DNA from: Monosiga brevicollis MX1
Taxonomy: Eukaryota > Opisthokonta > Choanoflagellata > Craspedida > Salpingoecidae
DNA length: 64,000 nucleotides
NCBI RefSeq assembly: GCF_000002865.3
Contig: NW_001865043.1
Location: forward strand, 1,347,742 to 1,411,741
Direction: 5' to 3'
Position numbers and translations under genes: made by a program. The stretch's first letter is position 1. Every line of letters starts with the position of its first letter. Positions 50,457 to 61,446 of the stretch are shown here, in pieces. The notes beneath the pieces are model-generated. The model was not told the DNA's origin and did no database searches. It saw only the letters and a list, made by a program, of their open reading frames with translations.

Positions 50457-50758
50457 TATGGCTTGCATGCCCTGTTTGTCCATCCACCGACTGGCATGGT
50501 GGGGTCTCTGCCGTCTCTGGTTTTGTTCAATTGATGGGCATTCTGGTTGTGTGCCAGCGATGATAGTGTGTGTATGTACGTGCGGGAGCGTGTGTGGGAT
50601 GTGGGATGTGGGAGGAATGATCGGCGACCACAATTTTGCGCAGTTCAAAGGCTGGAGGCCAAAGTGCAATTGCCACCCAATCACTTAAAAAAAAAAAGAA
50701 GAACCAAACAACGGCCAAGGACCCCTGGTCAAGGGTCTCAGAGCAAATCGATTTTCGC
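50457..50758. other. convergent intergenic region, nothing seen
   Basis: A tail-to-tail spacer of about 300 bp with one A-run at 50688-50698. No repeat tract or gene. Confidence 0.6.
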
Positions 50759-52186
50759 TCAAGCGGGAATGACCTCATCGCGCACCGTGTTGGTGATGCA
50801 GCCAATGCCGTCAATCTCACAATCGACAACGTCACCATCCTTGAGCCAGAGTGGGGGCTTGCGGAAGCAGCCAACGCCTGGGGGGGTGCCAGTCAGAATA
50901 ATGTCTCCTGCACGAAGGGTGAAGAACTTGGAAGCCCAGGCAATGATGGTCTCGGTCCTGAAGACGAGCTGGTTGGTGTTGGAATCTTGCACGGTCTCGC
51001 CGTTGAGGCGGCAGCGAATGCCCAGCTGCAAGTTGAGGGGCACGTGCACCATGAGCCGACAGTCAAACGACGCCTTGCTTTCAACGGGATTGCCACGCAG
51101 ACAGTTTGGGCATTGCATTGTGACCTACGTTGTGGGGGTTGCCCAGCTCGTCGGTCGTGACGATGGCAGGGCCAATCGGGGCATAGCCGTCAAAAGCCTT
51201 GCCAACCAACCACTGGCCGCCGTTCTTTTGAAGTTGCCAGTCACGCGCGCTCACGTCGTGCGCCACGGTGTAGCCAGCCACGTGCTCCATGGCCTTGTCT
51301 TCTGAGATACGACGGCCATCCTTGCCAATGACAATGACAAGCTCGACTTCGAAATCCAAGTTCTAGAGACCAGAAGTGGGGTATCAAATGTATGGTCTTG
51401 CCAGGGCATTTGCCAATGAGTGGGGCGCAGGGATGGTCGGCGGACCTTGACTTCAGGAGCCTTGACAATATCATCACCAGGGTTGCTGATTGCCGAAGCA
51501 AACTTGGAGAAGATCAGGGGTTCTTCCGGAACCGGCAGGTTCTAAGCAAGGATGCATCGACCCGCCAGCAGCAAAAGAGGTGTTGAGCGTGCGTGGGGCA
51601 GAGGCGGCCCAAGTGATTATGCGGGAAGTCATTGTTAACGGCCCGATTGGAGAGCGCGAGTACCTGCTCCGTGCAGTGATCGACGTAGTTCATGCCGATG
51701 CAGAGGACTTTTTCGGAGCCCGTGATCGGAGCCAGGATCTTGGCCGAGGCGGCGGGCACGATGCAGCTCGTCGATTCGGAGGCACTACATGACAAAAGCA
51801 GCGATTAGGGCTGTGGTGGCATTTGCAAAAGAGGGGCTGCTCTCTGACCGAAAAGCATCGGCAACAATTGATCGGGGTGGCTCAGAGTTGAAGAGGTCGA
51901 TAACGATCAATGACGATCAATGCCACTGACCTCTTAACCTTGGTCATCATGTCGGCACCACCGCGCAGGATGGCCAGCATGTCGTTGGGGATCGTGTTGT
52001 CTACGGCAGTAATGTCGACGATATCCCCCTTATCGCCGCGCTGAACGCCAACGCGAACCTGAGAGGGAGGCGAGGCGATATGGGGTGAGTGAACAGTTTG
52101 ATTGTGATGGGCGATGGGTGATCAGTGGCAGTGGGGGTAGCCAAACAACGCACGTTTCCATCTTGCTCAAAGCGGCACAGCCTCAT
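50759..52186 (-). CDS. fumarylacetoacetate hydrolase domain protein (FAHD2-like)
   Basis: Start ATG 52186 ([11 protein letters not shown]), which aligns with the MRLVQF start of the mature FAHD2 chain. Later exons encode [69 protein letters not shown] with the metal-binding acidic residues, [60 protein letters not shown] and [19 protein letters not shown], ending at TGA 50759. Members of this superfamily cleave C-C bonds in acylpyruvates or decarboxylate oxaloacetate. FAHD2 itself is poorly defined. The human protein is thought mitochondrial; no clear presequence is seen here. Confidence 0.93.
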
Positions 52187-52948
<762 letters not shown>

Positions 52949-54108
52949 ATGGAGGACATGGATATTTTGGATGCGTTGAGGCAGTTGCAGCATGAACACG
53001 CTCAGTTGACGCATCAAAAGTCGGCGCTGGAGGATGTGTGCGATGACCTTGAGCAGCAGCAGACAGACAGTCACGAGCAAATTGACCAGTTGCGTACCAG
53101 CGTACAACACTTGCAGGCCCTGGTTCGATTTCTCAACACCCGCCTCCAGCATGCTGATGAGGACATTGATGCTCTGCTGGGGAACGATTCCGAGGCACAG
53201 CGAGTTGTGCAGGCCCGCCGCCGGGATCTCGAGGGTACGTGTGCTTGGCGTGTCCCGCAAGTCAGATCGGCTCGTGCATGCAAATTGATCCAACCCTTGT
53301 CGGTCTAGATGTCGACCTGCGACAGGCGCGCGAAGAGGCATTGCACGCCGTGAGTTACCACGATCACATGGACACATTGCAGAAGGAATTGGATGTATTG
53401 CGGCGTCAACTGGCTGATACCCACATCCAAGCCGACCAGCACCGTCGCGAGGTTCAGGCGCTGCGTCGGGAACTTGCTCGATCAACGCCGGTGTCCAATG
53501 CCACCGATGCTGACTTGGATGCTCAGGAGGCTCAGAACGATCAGGCCGCTCATGCACTCAGCCTCGAACTTGAGCTTGCTGAGGTCCGAGAACGCGAAGC
53601 CCTCATTCGACAGGAGCTTGACGAGCTTCACGCGTATCTTGAGCAAGTCACCAATCAAGAACAGCAACACCTCAATCGCCAACTACGCGAAGCCCGCGAG
53701 CTGAATCGCATTCTTGAAGATCAACTCGATGAGGCGCGAGCCCGCTTATCTGAAGCGCGAGCCACTGCACATGAACCTTGCGACCAAGAGGGGGGCTTGG
53801 ACCTGGCTGCTGAACTCGCCAACGCTGACGATAGCGAGGCCAACCGCCTTAGTCAAGTTGAAGAGCGCCGCGTCCTTTCGGAACTCGCCGAGCTTCGCGT
53901 CGCAAAGGCCATCCTCACCGAGGAACTGGCCGAGGTCAAGGTGAACTTTGGTGAAGCCCAACTCCGCCAGCAACGCTTTATCATCCACTGCCACCGACGA
54001 GAAGCCTTGCTGCTGCGTGCTGCCCAGCCCGATTGCAATCGCAAAACTCGGCAGCAGGTCGTGCAATGGATCGAGGCAACTCCCCTCGAAGCCAACGTGA
54101 TGCAGTGA
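52949..54108 (+). CDS. uncharacterised coiled-coil protein
   Basis: Two exons, 52949-53234 and 53310-54108, joined at a phase-1 intron (LE|DVDLRQ). Start MEDMDILDALRQLQHEHAQL. Almost the whole chain of about 360 residues is heptad-like coiled coil (LEDVCDDLEQQQTDSHEQID, LQKELDVLRRQLADTHIQ, RQLREARELNRILEDQLDEA, ERRVLSELAELRVAKAILTE). The end is shorter and basic (RREALLLRAAQPDCNRKTRQ). No motor or other catalytic domain is present. A structural or centrosome/cilium role would be a guess; no homologue was recognised. Confidence 0.75.
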
Positions 54109-54645
54109 TGCGTTCCTCGGCCACAGGCTGTCCCGAAAAAGGGGGCGCAGATGCGTGAATGAGGGCCTAAAGGACAAGTCGGCAGACGCCTGTTACTGGG
54201 TCCACGGAGCGTTTGTTGCGCCCCCCGATCGGGCTTTTGTAAAAACAGGCCGCAACCTTGTGACTCGGCGCTCAAGTTTTTTGCAAGAGAAACCTGGCTT
54301 CTCTCTTAGTTTTGTGTGTCTGGATGCTGCAATGAAGTTTTTGCTTTGAGCCCACATTGCGCACTTTTAAAAATTCGTGATCATTTAATCCCATTACTCA
54401 TTGTCTCGAGTGCTGAATGAAATGCCAAACTTGTGCCGCTGGCTGCACCCTGGGAAAATCTGGGCCAAGACATGCTGTGGGAAAAGAGTTTGGTGTCTCA
54501 ACTGACAGTTTGGGCAAGTTTTAGCAAAAGGACGTCAAGCAGGAAAGGGGTGGTGAGGTTGGCCGTCAGACTCATTGCACGGCAATAATTAGGTCAAAGT
54601 TTCTATCAACAGCTCCATTGAAATCTTGTGGGCGACGCGCTCAGC
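54109..54645. other. convergent intergenic region, nothing seen
   Basis: A tail-to-tail spacer of about 540 bp between the coiled-coil gene and the DZIP1-like gene. No repeat tract, tRNA or coding signal was recognised. Confidence 0.6.
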
Positions 54646-57600
54646 TTAGTCCCATGAATCGTCGAGAGGCTGGGCAAGGGCCGAGTTTGGAGCAGGGTCA
54701 CCGAGCTCGACCACGCTGCTCCCATCCGAAGAAAGGTTGAAATCGGTGGATTGAATAGAACTCTGTGGCTTGAGCGATGCACGTGCCTGCTGCACGTCCA
54801 AGGCCGTTGCAGCCCCAGGCAGAATGGCTCGTCCACCCTGTCATCCGATTGCAAGCCACCCACCGCAGGCACACGAATAACAAAGGATGAGTCTGCCTCG
54901 ACCATTCTGCAAGAGCCTGTCATCTGAGTCGGGCGAATCGCCTTACCACGGGGGGTTTCGTGGTGCGCCCCGGCGTTTTGCTGGCGGAAGCAGCAGGTGC
55001 GGCAGCAACTGTTGTGGCCTGGATCCGGCTAGCAGCAGGCGTACTACCAGTGTTGGCTGTCCAAGCGGAAAAGTTGTAGGTTAGCATGCCGCGCCACAGG
55101 CGCAAGTGATTCTCACGACCACAAGGCGTGCATGGCATGGGCATGGTAAGTCGTACGTACCGGGGACCAGGACATGATCCACAGGGGGGTCGCTTAGGGC
55201 AGATACGTCTGAGGAGTCCCATTCGTAGTCGTCACTTGGCAGGTCTGCCTTGGTATTGGGAACAACAAGGGTGGCGGGCATGGTGCTGGGAGGGCGGGTC
55301 ACGGTTTGAGCGTCGTCGATATCTTGGTCATCGTCCTCGACTCCCCAAGAGCCCCCGCTGTTGGCGCGTGGCGTCGAGGCACTCTCAGGCTCGGGTTGTA
55401 CGATGATCGGGGCTACCGTATCGCGTGGCTCAGAGTGCGAGGCAGGCACGGGGGAGAGCCGCAGCACGGCCGGTGCAGCCAGCGTGGTTGGAACAATCGT
55501 CGGTTCATACGTGGCCTACAATAATGAAAAACAAAACAAAACAACATGCTTGAGAGGCAAGCCGCGCTTGGGTGCGATGGCTGGAAATTTAAAAACATTC
55601 GGTGGCGACGGCAAAAAAAAAAAAAAAAAACAAAAAAAAAAAAAAAAAAACCTGTTTTGGGTTTCTCCCCCTCTTTCTTTCTTTCGTTAGTTTCTCTTCT
55701 TTCTTCCCGTCTGTTGCAGCGTAGCAAGCGAGACAAACCCGAACAAACTCGTCGAGATCACGCAGAATGTCATTTCGAATCTCGGCGCGATTGCCCATCG
55801 GCTCTGGCAAGCCCTCAAGACGATACTCAAAGTCAGACCGCTTCATGGCATTTTGGTCTGCAGAGGACGGGTCAGATGGGATGTCACAGGTAAGCAGAGT
55901 AATTGCCTCAGTCACATGCCGTCGCTGAAACGACCCACAATTTCAATGCAGATACATGCACACAGACCTTTGGGAAGGGCCATGCGTTGCTCGATGTTGC
56001 CCACAACTGCGTGGCGCGCCTCAAAGACTTTCTCGCGGGACACCCAATCAACATCATCCAAGTAAGTGGTGGCTTGCCGTTCTTGCTCCTCTCGCTCACG
56101 TCGGCCCACATCAGTCGTGCTTGCGGTGCGCCGACGCAGACCCTTGAGGAAGGACGGCAGACGCATGCGAGGAAGACTCATGGTCATGCGCGGTCGATCG
56201 CGGCTCGGGGTTGCATCGCGCTGACGGCTGCGTCCTTGCCGATCATCAGCACGACCGCGTTTTGGTGGGGATACGGAGCGAGTGCGTTGCACACCGGCTG
56301 ATGCGCTTCGAGAGCGAGCCCGCCGGGGCTCGCGGTCTTTGCTCGGGGTCGACCCTCGTACATCCGCTGGGGGTGGTGGGCGACGCGGCTTTTCGCTCGG
56401 CGACTTGTTCCGATCACCACGAGCGGGTGTCGTGGGCTCTGCTACAACCGCGGGCAGGTTTGGTGAGGTGCGGGAGCGGTGCATGCCCCGGGAAGCGGCG
56501 ATGGGTGCATCTGGCGACAGAAAGGATTGTGACTGCGCACGAGCCAAGCTGCGCTGCATGGTTGTCAACTGCCGCTGTTGCTCGCGCAGTTGCGTCTACC
56601 AGAGCCCATATAAACGGTGAGTCATGGGCAAACCAACAAGAACCAATATGAAGAACGGCGAGGCATGCAGTTTCCAACCCATCCCGAGAACCCACCTGCA
56701 ACTCTTGTTCGCGCTGTCGATGGGAGGCATTGAGATTCGAAGCCAGTTGCTGTTGTTGTTGCAGAAGCGTTTGCGTCAGTTCAGAGCTGGATCCACGCTC
56801 ATGCGCCTGGGGGGTGACGGGGCAGCGGGACAAGGGTGGGGTCAGCGGTTGGCGTGTGATAGCCCAAGTTTCCATTGACGAAGGCCGGCGCTCGTGCAAG
56901 GAACACAATCACAGCACCTCGGTGGGTGCACGGGCTTGCTGAAGGACGGCCTGGGTTTGTGCTGCCTGTCGTTCCAGCTGCTGTTGAAACTGCGACTGTT
57001 GGTTCAACAGCTGCTGTTGTAGGGCGGCAACTTGTTGCTGCAATTGCTGGTCTGCTGCCTTGGCTGAGCGACCGGCCGTGTGTCGACGGTTGTCATCGCT
57101 GTCACTGCTCTCGTCGACTTGCTCGGTGGCCACGGTGCGGCGGTGGCGTGGTGAGGCTACCGAGGCCAACAAAGTGGCATCCTGCGGACGACACATTTTT
57201 AATACGTGATCTGTGGGTTAAGTTGCGCAGGCCATGGTGCTCGCCCGTCATGAGGGTCGTCGGGGCGTGCATCAAGCTAGATCTGGCGATACACACTTCA
57301 AGGTGTCGGGAAACGGGGCGGTTGGCTGTCTCGCGCAGGGCATCAATCTCTGACTGAAAGCGTTTCTGGAGATGAAGCATTTCGTCCTATATTTTTTGCC
57401 AAGGAGATGCGTCACGATTAAGACGTGCCGTGCATCAGAGACACAGAGGATCACGGGGAAGGGAGCGAGATGGGGTGACAACCTGATGTTGTCGCTGCAA
57501 GTTGCGAACGCGCTCGTCCGCAGCACGCTCTTGATCACGTGCAACTTGTCTACAATGGCCGTGAGGGAGGGAAAAAAGTTGAGCGGGGCAAGACGATGGG

Positions 57601-58746
57601 TTGCTGAACATGGGCCCGTGGTATACGCACTGCAGCTGTCGGCCATGTTCCTGCTGGACGTCTCGCAGTTGCCGCTCCAGCTCGGTGAGGCGGTCCTTGG
57701 TAGCCGTGTCGGTGGACGAGGGCTGGTGCAAGCTTTGCTGTGCGACGGTGGTATTGAGCAGCTGTTGTTGCAGTTGCCGGGCGGCCTCGTCGCGTTGGCG
57801 GGCCAAGGCCTCGTGAAGGGTCCGGACTTGTTCTTGCAGCTCTTGCAAGGCCTTGTTGGTGGCAGCGGCAGAGTGCGTCTCATTGTCGCGTCCTCGCGGG
57901 CGATTTTCATCCTCAGCGCTCGGGTCGATCAGGGGAAAGGGGCCGTACTCGGCGTGGCGGCGTTGCATGTGAGCAACCAAGAAGGGGCGCGTAGCAAAAA
58001 TCTTGCCGCAAAATTGGCACTGGCACACAGACAAGTCCTCAAGTGAGTCGACACGGGCGCGGGCTGAGACACACGGTTGGCGCGTACGTGCGGAGATTGG
58101 TGGCCTACCGTCGCATTGCCTTGCTGGGTTGCACCAACAGAGCTCTGCAAAGCCTTGAGCGTGCGCTTGACTGTCTTATGTTGCTTGTGTTCCTCCTGAT
58201 ACCGAGTGTGAGCGGCCGCAGCCTCCTACATGCACGTAAAAGCACGAGATAAAAACAACAGAAAAACAAATCAAGATCAAAGACACGCCGTTTCTCAGCA
58301 GCGCGGTTATAATGGCTGAGCTGCGGGTGGGTGTGGGCGCAAGGCGAGGGCAAGGTCTTGAATTGACCTCGGTGAGGTGGGCGACTTCCTGTTCGCGAGC
58401 TTGAAGCTGGTGCAGCAAGTCCTCTTGCTTGTGAAGGATGTGCTCCAGCATGAGTTGGGCGAGGCGGAAGAGCTTGATAAAGTTCAAGTCGACGCCCTCG
58501 AGGTCCTCGGTGTAGATGTCGCAAAAGGTCACATTCTCCAGCAGCTCCTGGAGCGGGCCCATGTCACCATTGCTACGCAGGGCGTCGACATCCACCAGGC
58601 CTGATTGCAATCGGTCAGAGGTACGGGTGCGTTGTGGATGAGGCGCAGGATAGTAGCGACTGCGGTAGACATGCATGGAAGTGGCTGGACAAGAGCAAAC
58701 GAGTCGGACACCTACCGATCTTGCGCCAGTTGACACGGCGTGCCAT
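54646..58746 (-). CDS. DZIP1/Iguana-like ciliary zinc-finger protein
   Basis: Start ATG 58746 (MARRVNWRKIG), a short exon joined to GLVDVDALRSNGDMGPLQEL, then ENVTFCDIYTEDLEGVDLN and FIKLFRLAQLMLEHILHKQE. This is the DZIP1 N-terminal domain. After a coiled coil comes one C2H2 zinc finger, CQFCGKIFATRPFLVAHMQR (two Cys, His-x3-His continuing RRH), at about 57955-58030, as in DZIP1/DZIP1L. Downstream exons are Gln-rich coiled coils (QQQVAALQQQLLNQQSQFQQ near 57000), a basic Ser/Arg/Pro region (about 56100-56550), a folded-looking stretch (FEYRLEGLPEPMGNRAEIRN) and an acidic Ser-rich tail ending LAQPLDDSWD at TAA 54646. In animals DZIP1 acts at the basal body and transition zone and in Hedgehog signalling. 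Only the ciliary part is plausible here. Confidence 0.88.
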
Positions 58747-59408
58747 GTTGATGGCGACCTCAAAAATCCAGCCCCCACCTCTATGTTGAATTGATCCCGA
58801 CAGCCAGACAGACCACTATATGAGGCTCTTCAGAGACCCAGGAGAGAGACGGAGGTGCAAAAAAAAAAAAAAAAAAAGAAACCAGCGAAGAAGAACAGAG
58901 AGAAGCAGGCAGGCAAGCGAGAGAGGAGAGGGGCGAAAAAGAGAGGGGAGCGGATAGCGGATAGCGGAGACAGGCGAGAGGCAAGAGGCAAGAGGCAAGA
59001 GGCAAGAGTCAAGAGGCAAGAGGCAAGAGGCAAGAGGCAAGAGGCAAGAGGCGAGAGGAGAGACGAGAGCCGAGAGCGGAGAGCGGAGAGCGGCGAGAGA
59101 GACGAGAGAGACGCACGTCCGTTAAAAAAAAAAAAAAAAAGTGTCTCGAAATTTTAAAATTAACGAACACAGTGAGCGTTTAATTATATTGTCAATACAC
59201 CCCTCTTAAGTATTATGTGAGCCAACTTTGGCGCGTCATGCTGACAATGGGATGGGCGGGGGCCAAAGTTGGCTAGTGACGATCACGGACGATCGGGAAC
59301 GATGTGCAGGCACTCGCGGACCGACTGGAGCGCATTTTTCTCTCCTTCTCCGTTGCGATCAGCTTATTCAGATCACGGTGGCACGACTCGGCGATCAAAC
59401 AATCCATC
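58747..59408. repeat. divergent intergenic region, purine-rich with GAGGCAA heptamers
   Basis: Lies between DZIP1-like (minus) and the RGG-box gene (plus). An A-run (58859-58877) starts a purine-rich stretch to about 59110. It contains about ten tandem AGAGGCA heptamers at about 58975-59053, and a second A-run lies at 59125-59141. No gene was found. Confidence 0.85.
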
Positions 59409-60734
59409 ATGTCGATGAAGGACGTTCAGACGGCGCTGGATGCCGTAGCTCGGCCGCGCGGGTATAGCTGCAAGAATGTCTCGTGGGATGACGCGCAGCG
59501 TGGAACTGTGGGCGGGGGACTGTCCAGCATCGGCGGCAACATTACCGATACGCGCCTCTGGGCCAAGGACGGGCGCCGTCTATACACGCTGCGCTCCGAC
59601 AACTGGAACGAAAAGCTGGGCGTTGTTTCGGCGGATCAGGTGGCGCTGCTCGTGGGCAACCACCACGACAGTGACAGCGCCCGAGGCGCGGTCTTGGAGC
59701 CCGTGACCCTCCGCACCTTCTTGCGACGCGCCAGCGAGTTTGGTGGATATGCCGGTGTACCGGCAGGTACCGATCTCGGCGCAGCGCTTGTGGATGACAA
59801 GGTCTCAATTCGATTCCAGACCGTCTTTTTGCCAGTGCAGGACGATGCCAGCCAGCGGGGGGCCCTCGAGTTTTGCACCGAAGCCTACAACTACAACACA
59901 CATGCCGACAGCGATCCCCGCAATCTCCTGCTGCTGTGCACCACCCAAGGCACGGCCGTACAACAGGACGGACGTGGAGCCAAGAAGCTCTTTCATCACG
60001 CCCATCACGATGGCCAGATCCACCGTTACTGGCTCGAGGCTGAGCGCTCAGAGCATGCCGTTGGCGGTGCACAGGAAGAAACGGAGGCCGAGCGCGCCGA
60101 TGCCCTGGACCGCGGCAAGGCGACCGCCAGTGTGATTGGCGTCCCAGCCATGGGCACCCGCTTCAACGTGCTCATGACCGTCCAGGTGCCGTTGGAGCAG
60201 GCGCGCATTCAACCACGCCGCGGGATGATCAGTTCTGCCGCGTGCCTCAAGAAGATGAAAAAGGGTGCGGTCGCCGAGACCTTGTGTTACTCTTCCATGA
60301 CATCCTGTGCCAAGCCTCGTGCCCGCTGTGCTGGCCGAGGCCGGGGTGGTCGGGGTGGCCGTGGCGGTGCCTTCATGCGGCCTGGTATCTCCAATGCCGC
60401 GCGCGTGTCCCGCGGCTCGCACGTTGATACCTGGGCTGGCCTCACGACTCAAGCGCCCAAGCGGCAGGCCGCGCCCTGCACGGTGACCGTAGTCATGTAC
60501 TACACGGTGGCAGGCGGTGTGCCCTCCCCGGAAGATGTTCGGGCCGCCATTGATGATCTGGATGCCCTCTACGCCAGCTGCAACGCCTCGGGTCGCCTGG
60601 CCGAGGCCAAGTTTGACTTTATGAAGCACGAGCTTACCGTTCACGAGCAGAGCGACGTTAGCCACAAGGTGCATGCCGAGCCCTACAAACCCGCACCAGT
60701 CCGCGTGGCCAATCACAACATTTTCCCGAGTTGA
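59409..60734 (+). CDS. uncharacterised intronless protein with RGG box
   Basis: One exon of about 441 residues from ATG 59409 (MSMKDVQTALDAVARPRGY); the frame is open further upstream without an ATG. The first 60 residues have the feel of a conserved domain (YSCKNVSWDDAQRGTVGGGL, TDTRLWAKDGRRLYTLRSDN, WNEKLGVVSADQVALLVGN). A middle part is beta-rich (VSIRFQTVFLPVQDD). After a Cys/Met piece comes a Gly/Arg box (GRGRGGRGGRGG, about 60335-60370) typical of RNA-binding or methylated proteins. The C-terminal part (VTVVMYYTVAGGVPSPEDVR) looks like a small alpha/beta domain. No family was recognised. RNA binding is suggested only by the RGG box. Confidence 0.75.
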   Translation: MSMKDVQTALDAVARPRGYSCKNVSWDDAQRGTVGGGLSSIGGNITDTRLWAKDGRRLYTLRSDNWNEKLGVVSADQVALLVGNHHDSDSARGAVLEPVTLRTFLRRASEFGGYAGVPAGTDLGAALVDDKVSIRFQTVFLPVQDDASQRGALEFCTEAYNYNTHADSDPRNLLLLCTTQGTAVQQDGRGAKKLFHHAHHDGQIHRYWLEAERSEHAVGGAQEETEAERADALDRGKATASVIGVPAMGTRFNVLMTVQVPLEQARIQPRRGMISSAACLKKMKKGAVAETLCYSSMTSCAKPRARCAGRGRGGRGGRGGAFMRPGISNAARVSRGSHVDTWAGLTTQAPKRQAAPCTVTVVMYYTVAGGVPSPEDVRAAIDDLDALYASCNASGRLAEAKFDFMKHELTVHEQSDVSHKVHAEPYKPAPVRVANHNIFPS

Positions 60735-61162
60735 GCTCTTGGTCTGTTGGCCGTGGGTGGCCCACCACGTCATCAAAACTACTCAATGGCTGTGTTGTTT
60801 CTGCTCTCTCGATTTTGTTGTTGTTGTGGTTATTCTCTCTGTGCGTGCGTGCTATGTGCGCGCGTGTTTGTTTTGGTCAGCCTCGCAGGCCGAGGCGCGA
60901 CATCATTTGTAACGTCCAACAAAAAAATTCAACTAATCGACATGTGAATGTGAATGAAACCAGACTCTCACACCATGCCCGCGAAGACTTCGACAAGGCG
61001 ACAGGACAAGGGATTCTCACTGACCAGCACTGACATCAGCCCAAGGCCTAGCAAGAGCGGCCTCGGTGCGTCCACCTCTTCACATCATCCATACCCCGTA
61101 GCAAAGTTTAAAACCTGTGTGTGTGTGTGTGTGTGTAGTGTGTGTATAGTGTGTATACATGA

Positions 61163-61196
<34 letters not shown>

Positions 61197-61446
61197 ATGT
61201 CAGACTTTTCAAATGCAGCCGTTACCACACACACACGACGACGACGACGACGACGACGGCGCTGCTTTGCAACGATCGCACGAAACGTCGAGCACGGAAC
61301 GGCTGGGACGATTGAGAGCTGGTAGCTGTCCGGCCGGGTGTTGTGGGTGGATGTGAAAGTGGCTGCGGCGGTTTTAACGTGACCATAACGTTAGCTCACC
61401 TGCGACAGGCTTGGTTGGAGGGGTCTTGGTGATCGTGGTGAACGGC
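60735..61446. repeat. intergenic region with (GT)n runs
   Basis: Lies between the RGG-box gene and the transposase. (GT)n runs occur at about 61117-61145 and 61165-61195, and an ACG trinucleotide run at about 61236-61258. I looked for an inverted repeat here matching one beyond 63606 and saw none that was convincing. Confidence 0.7.
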
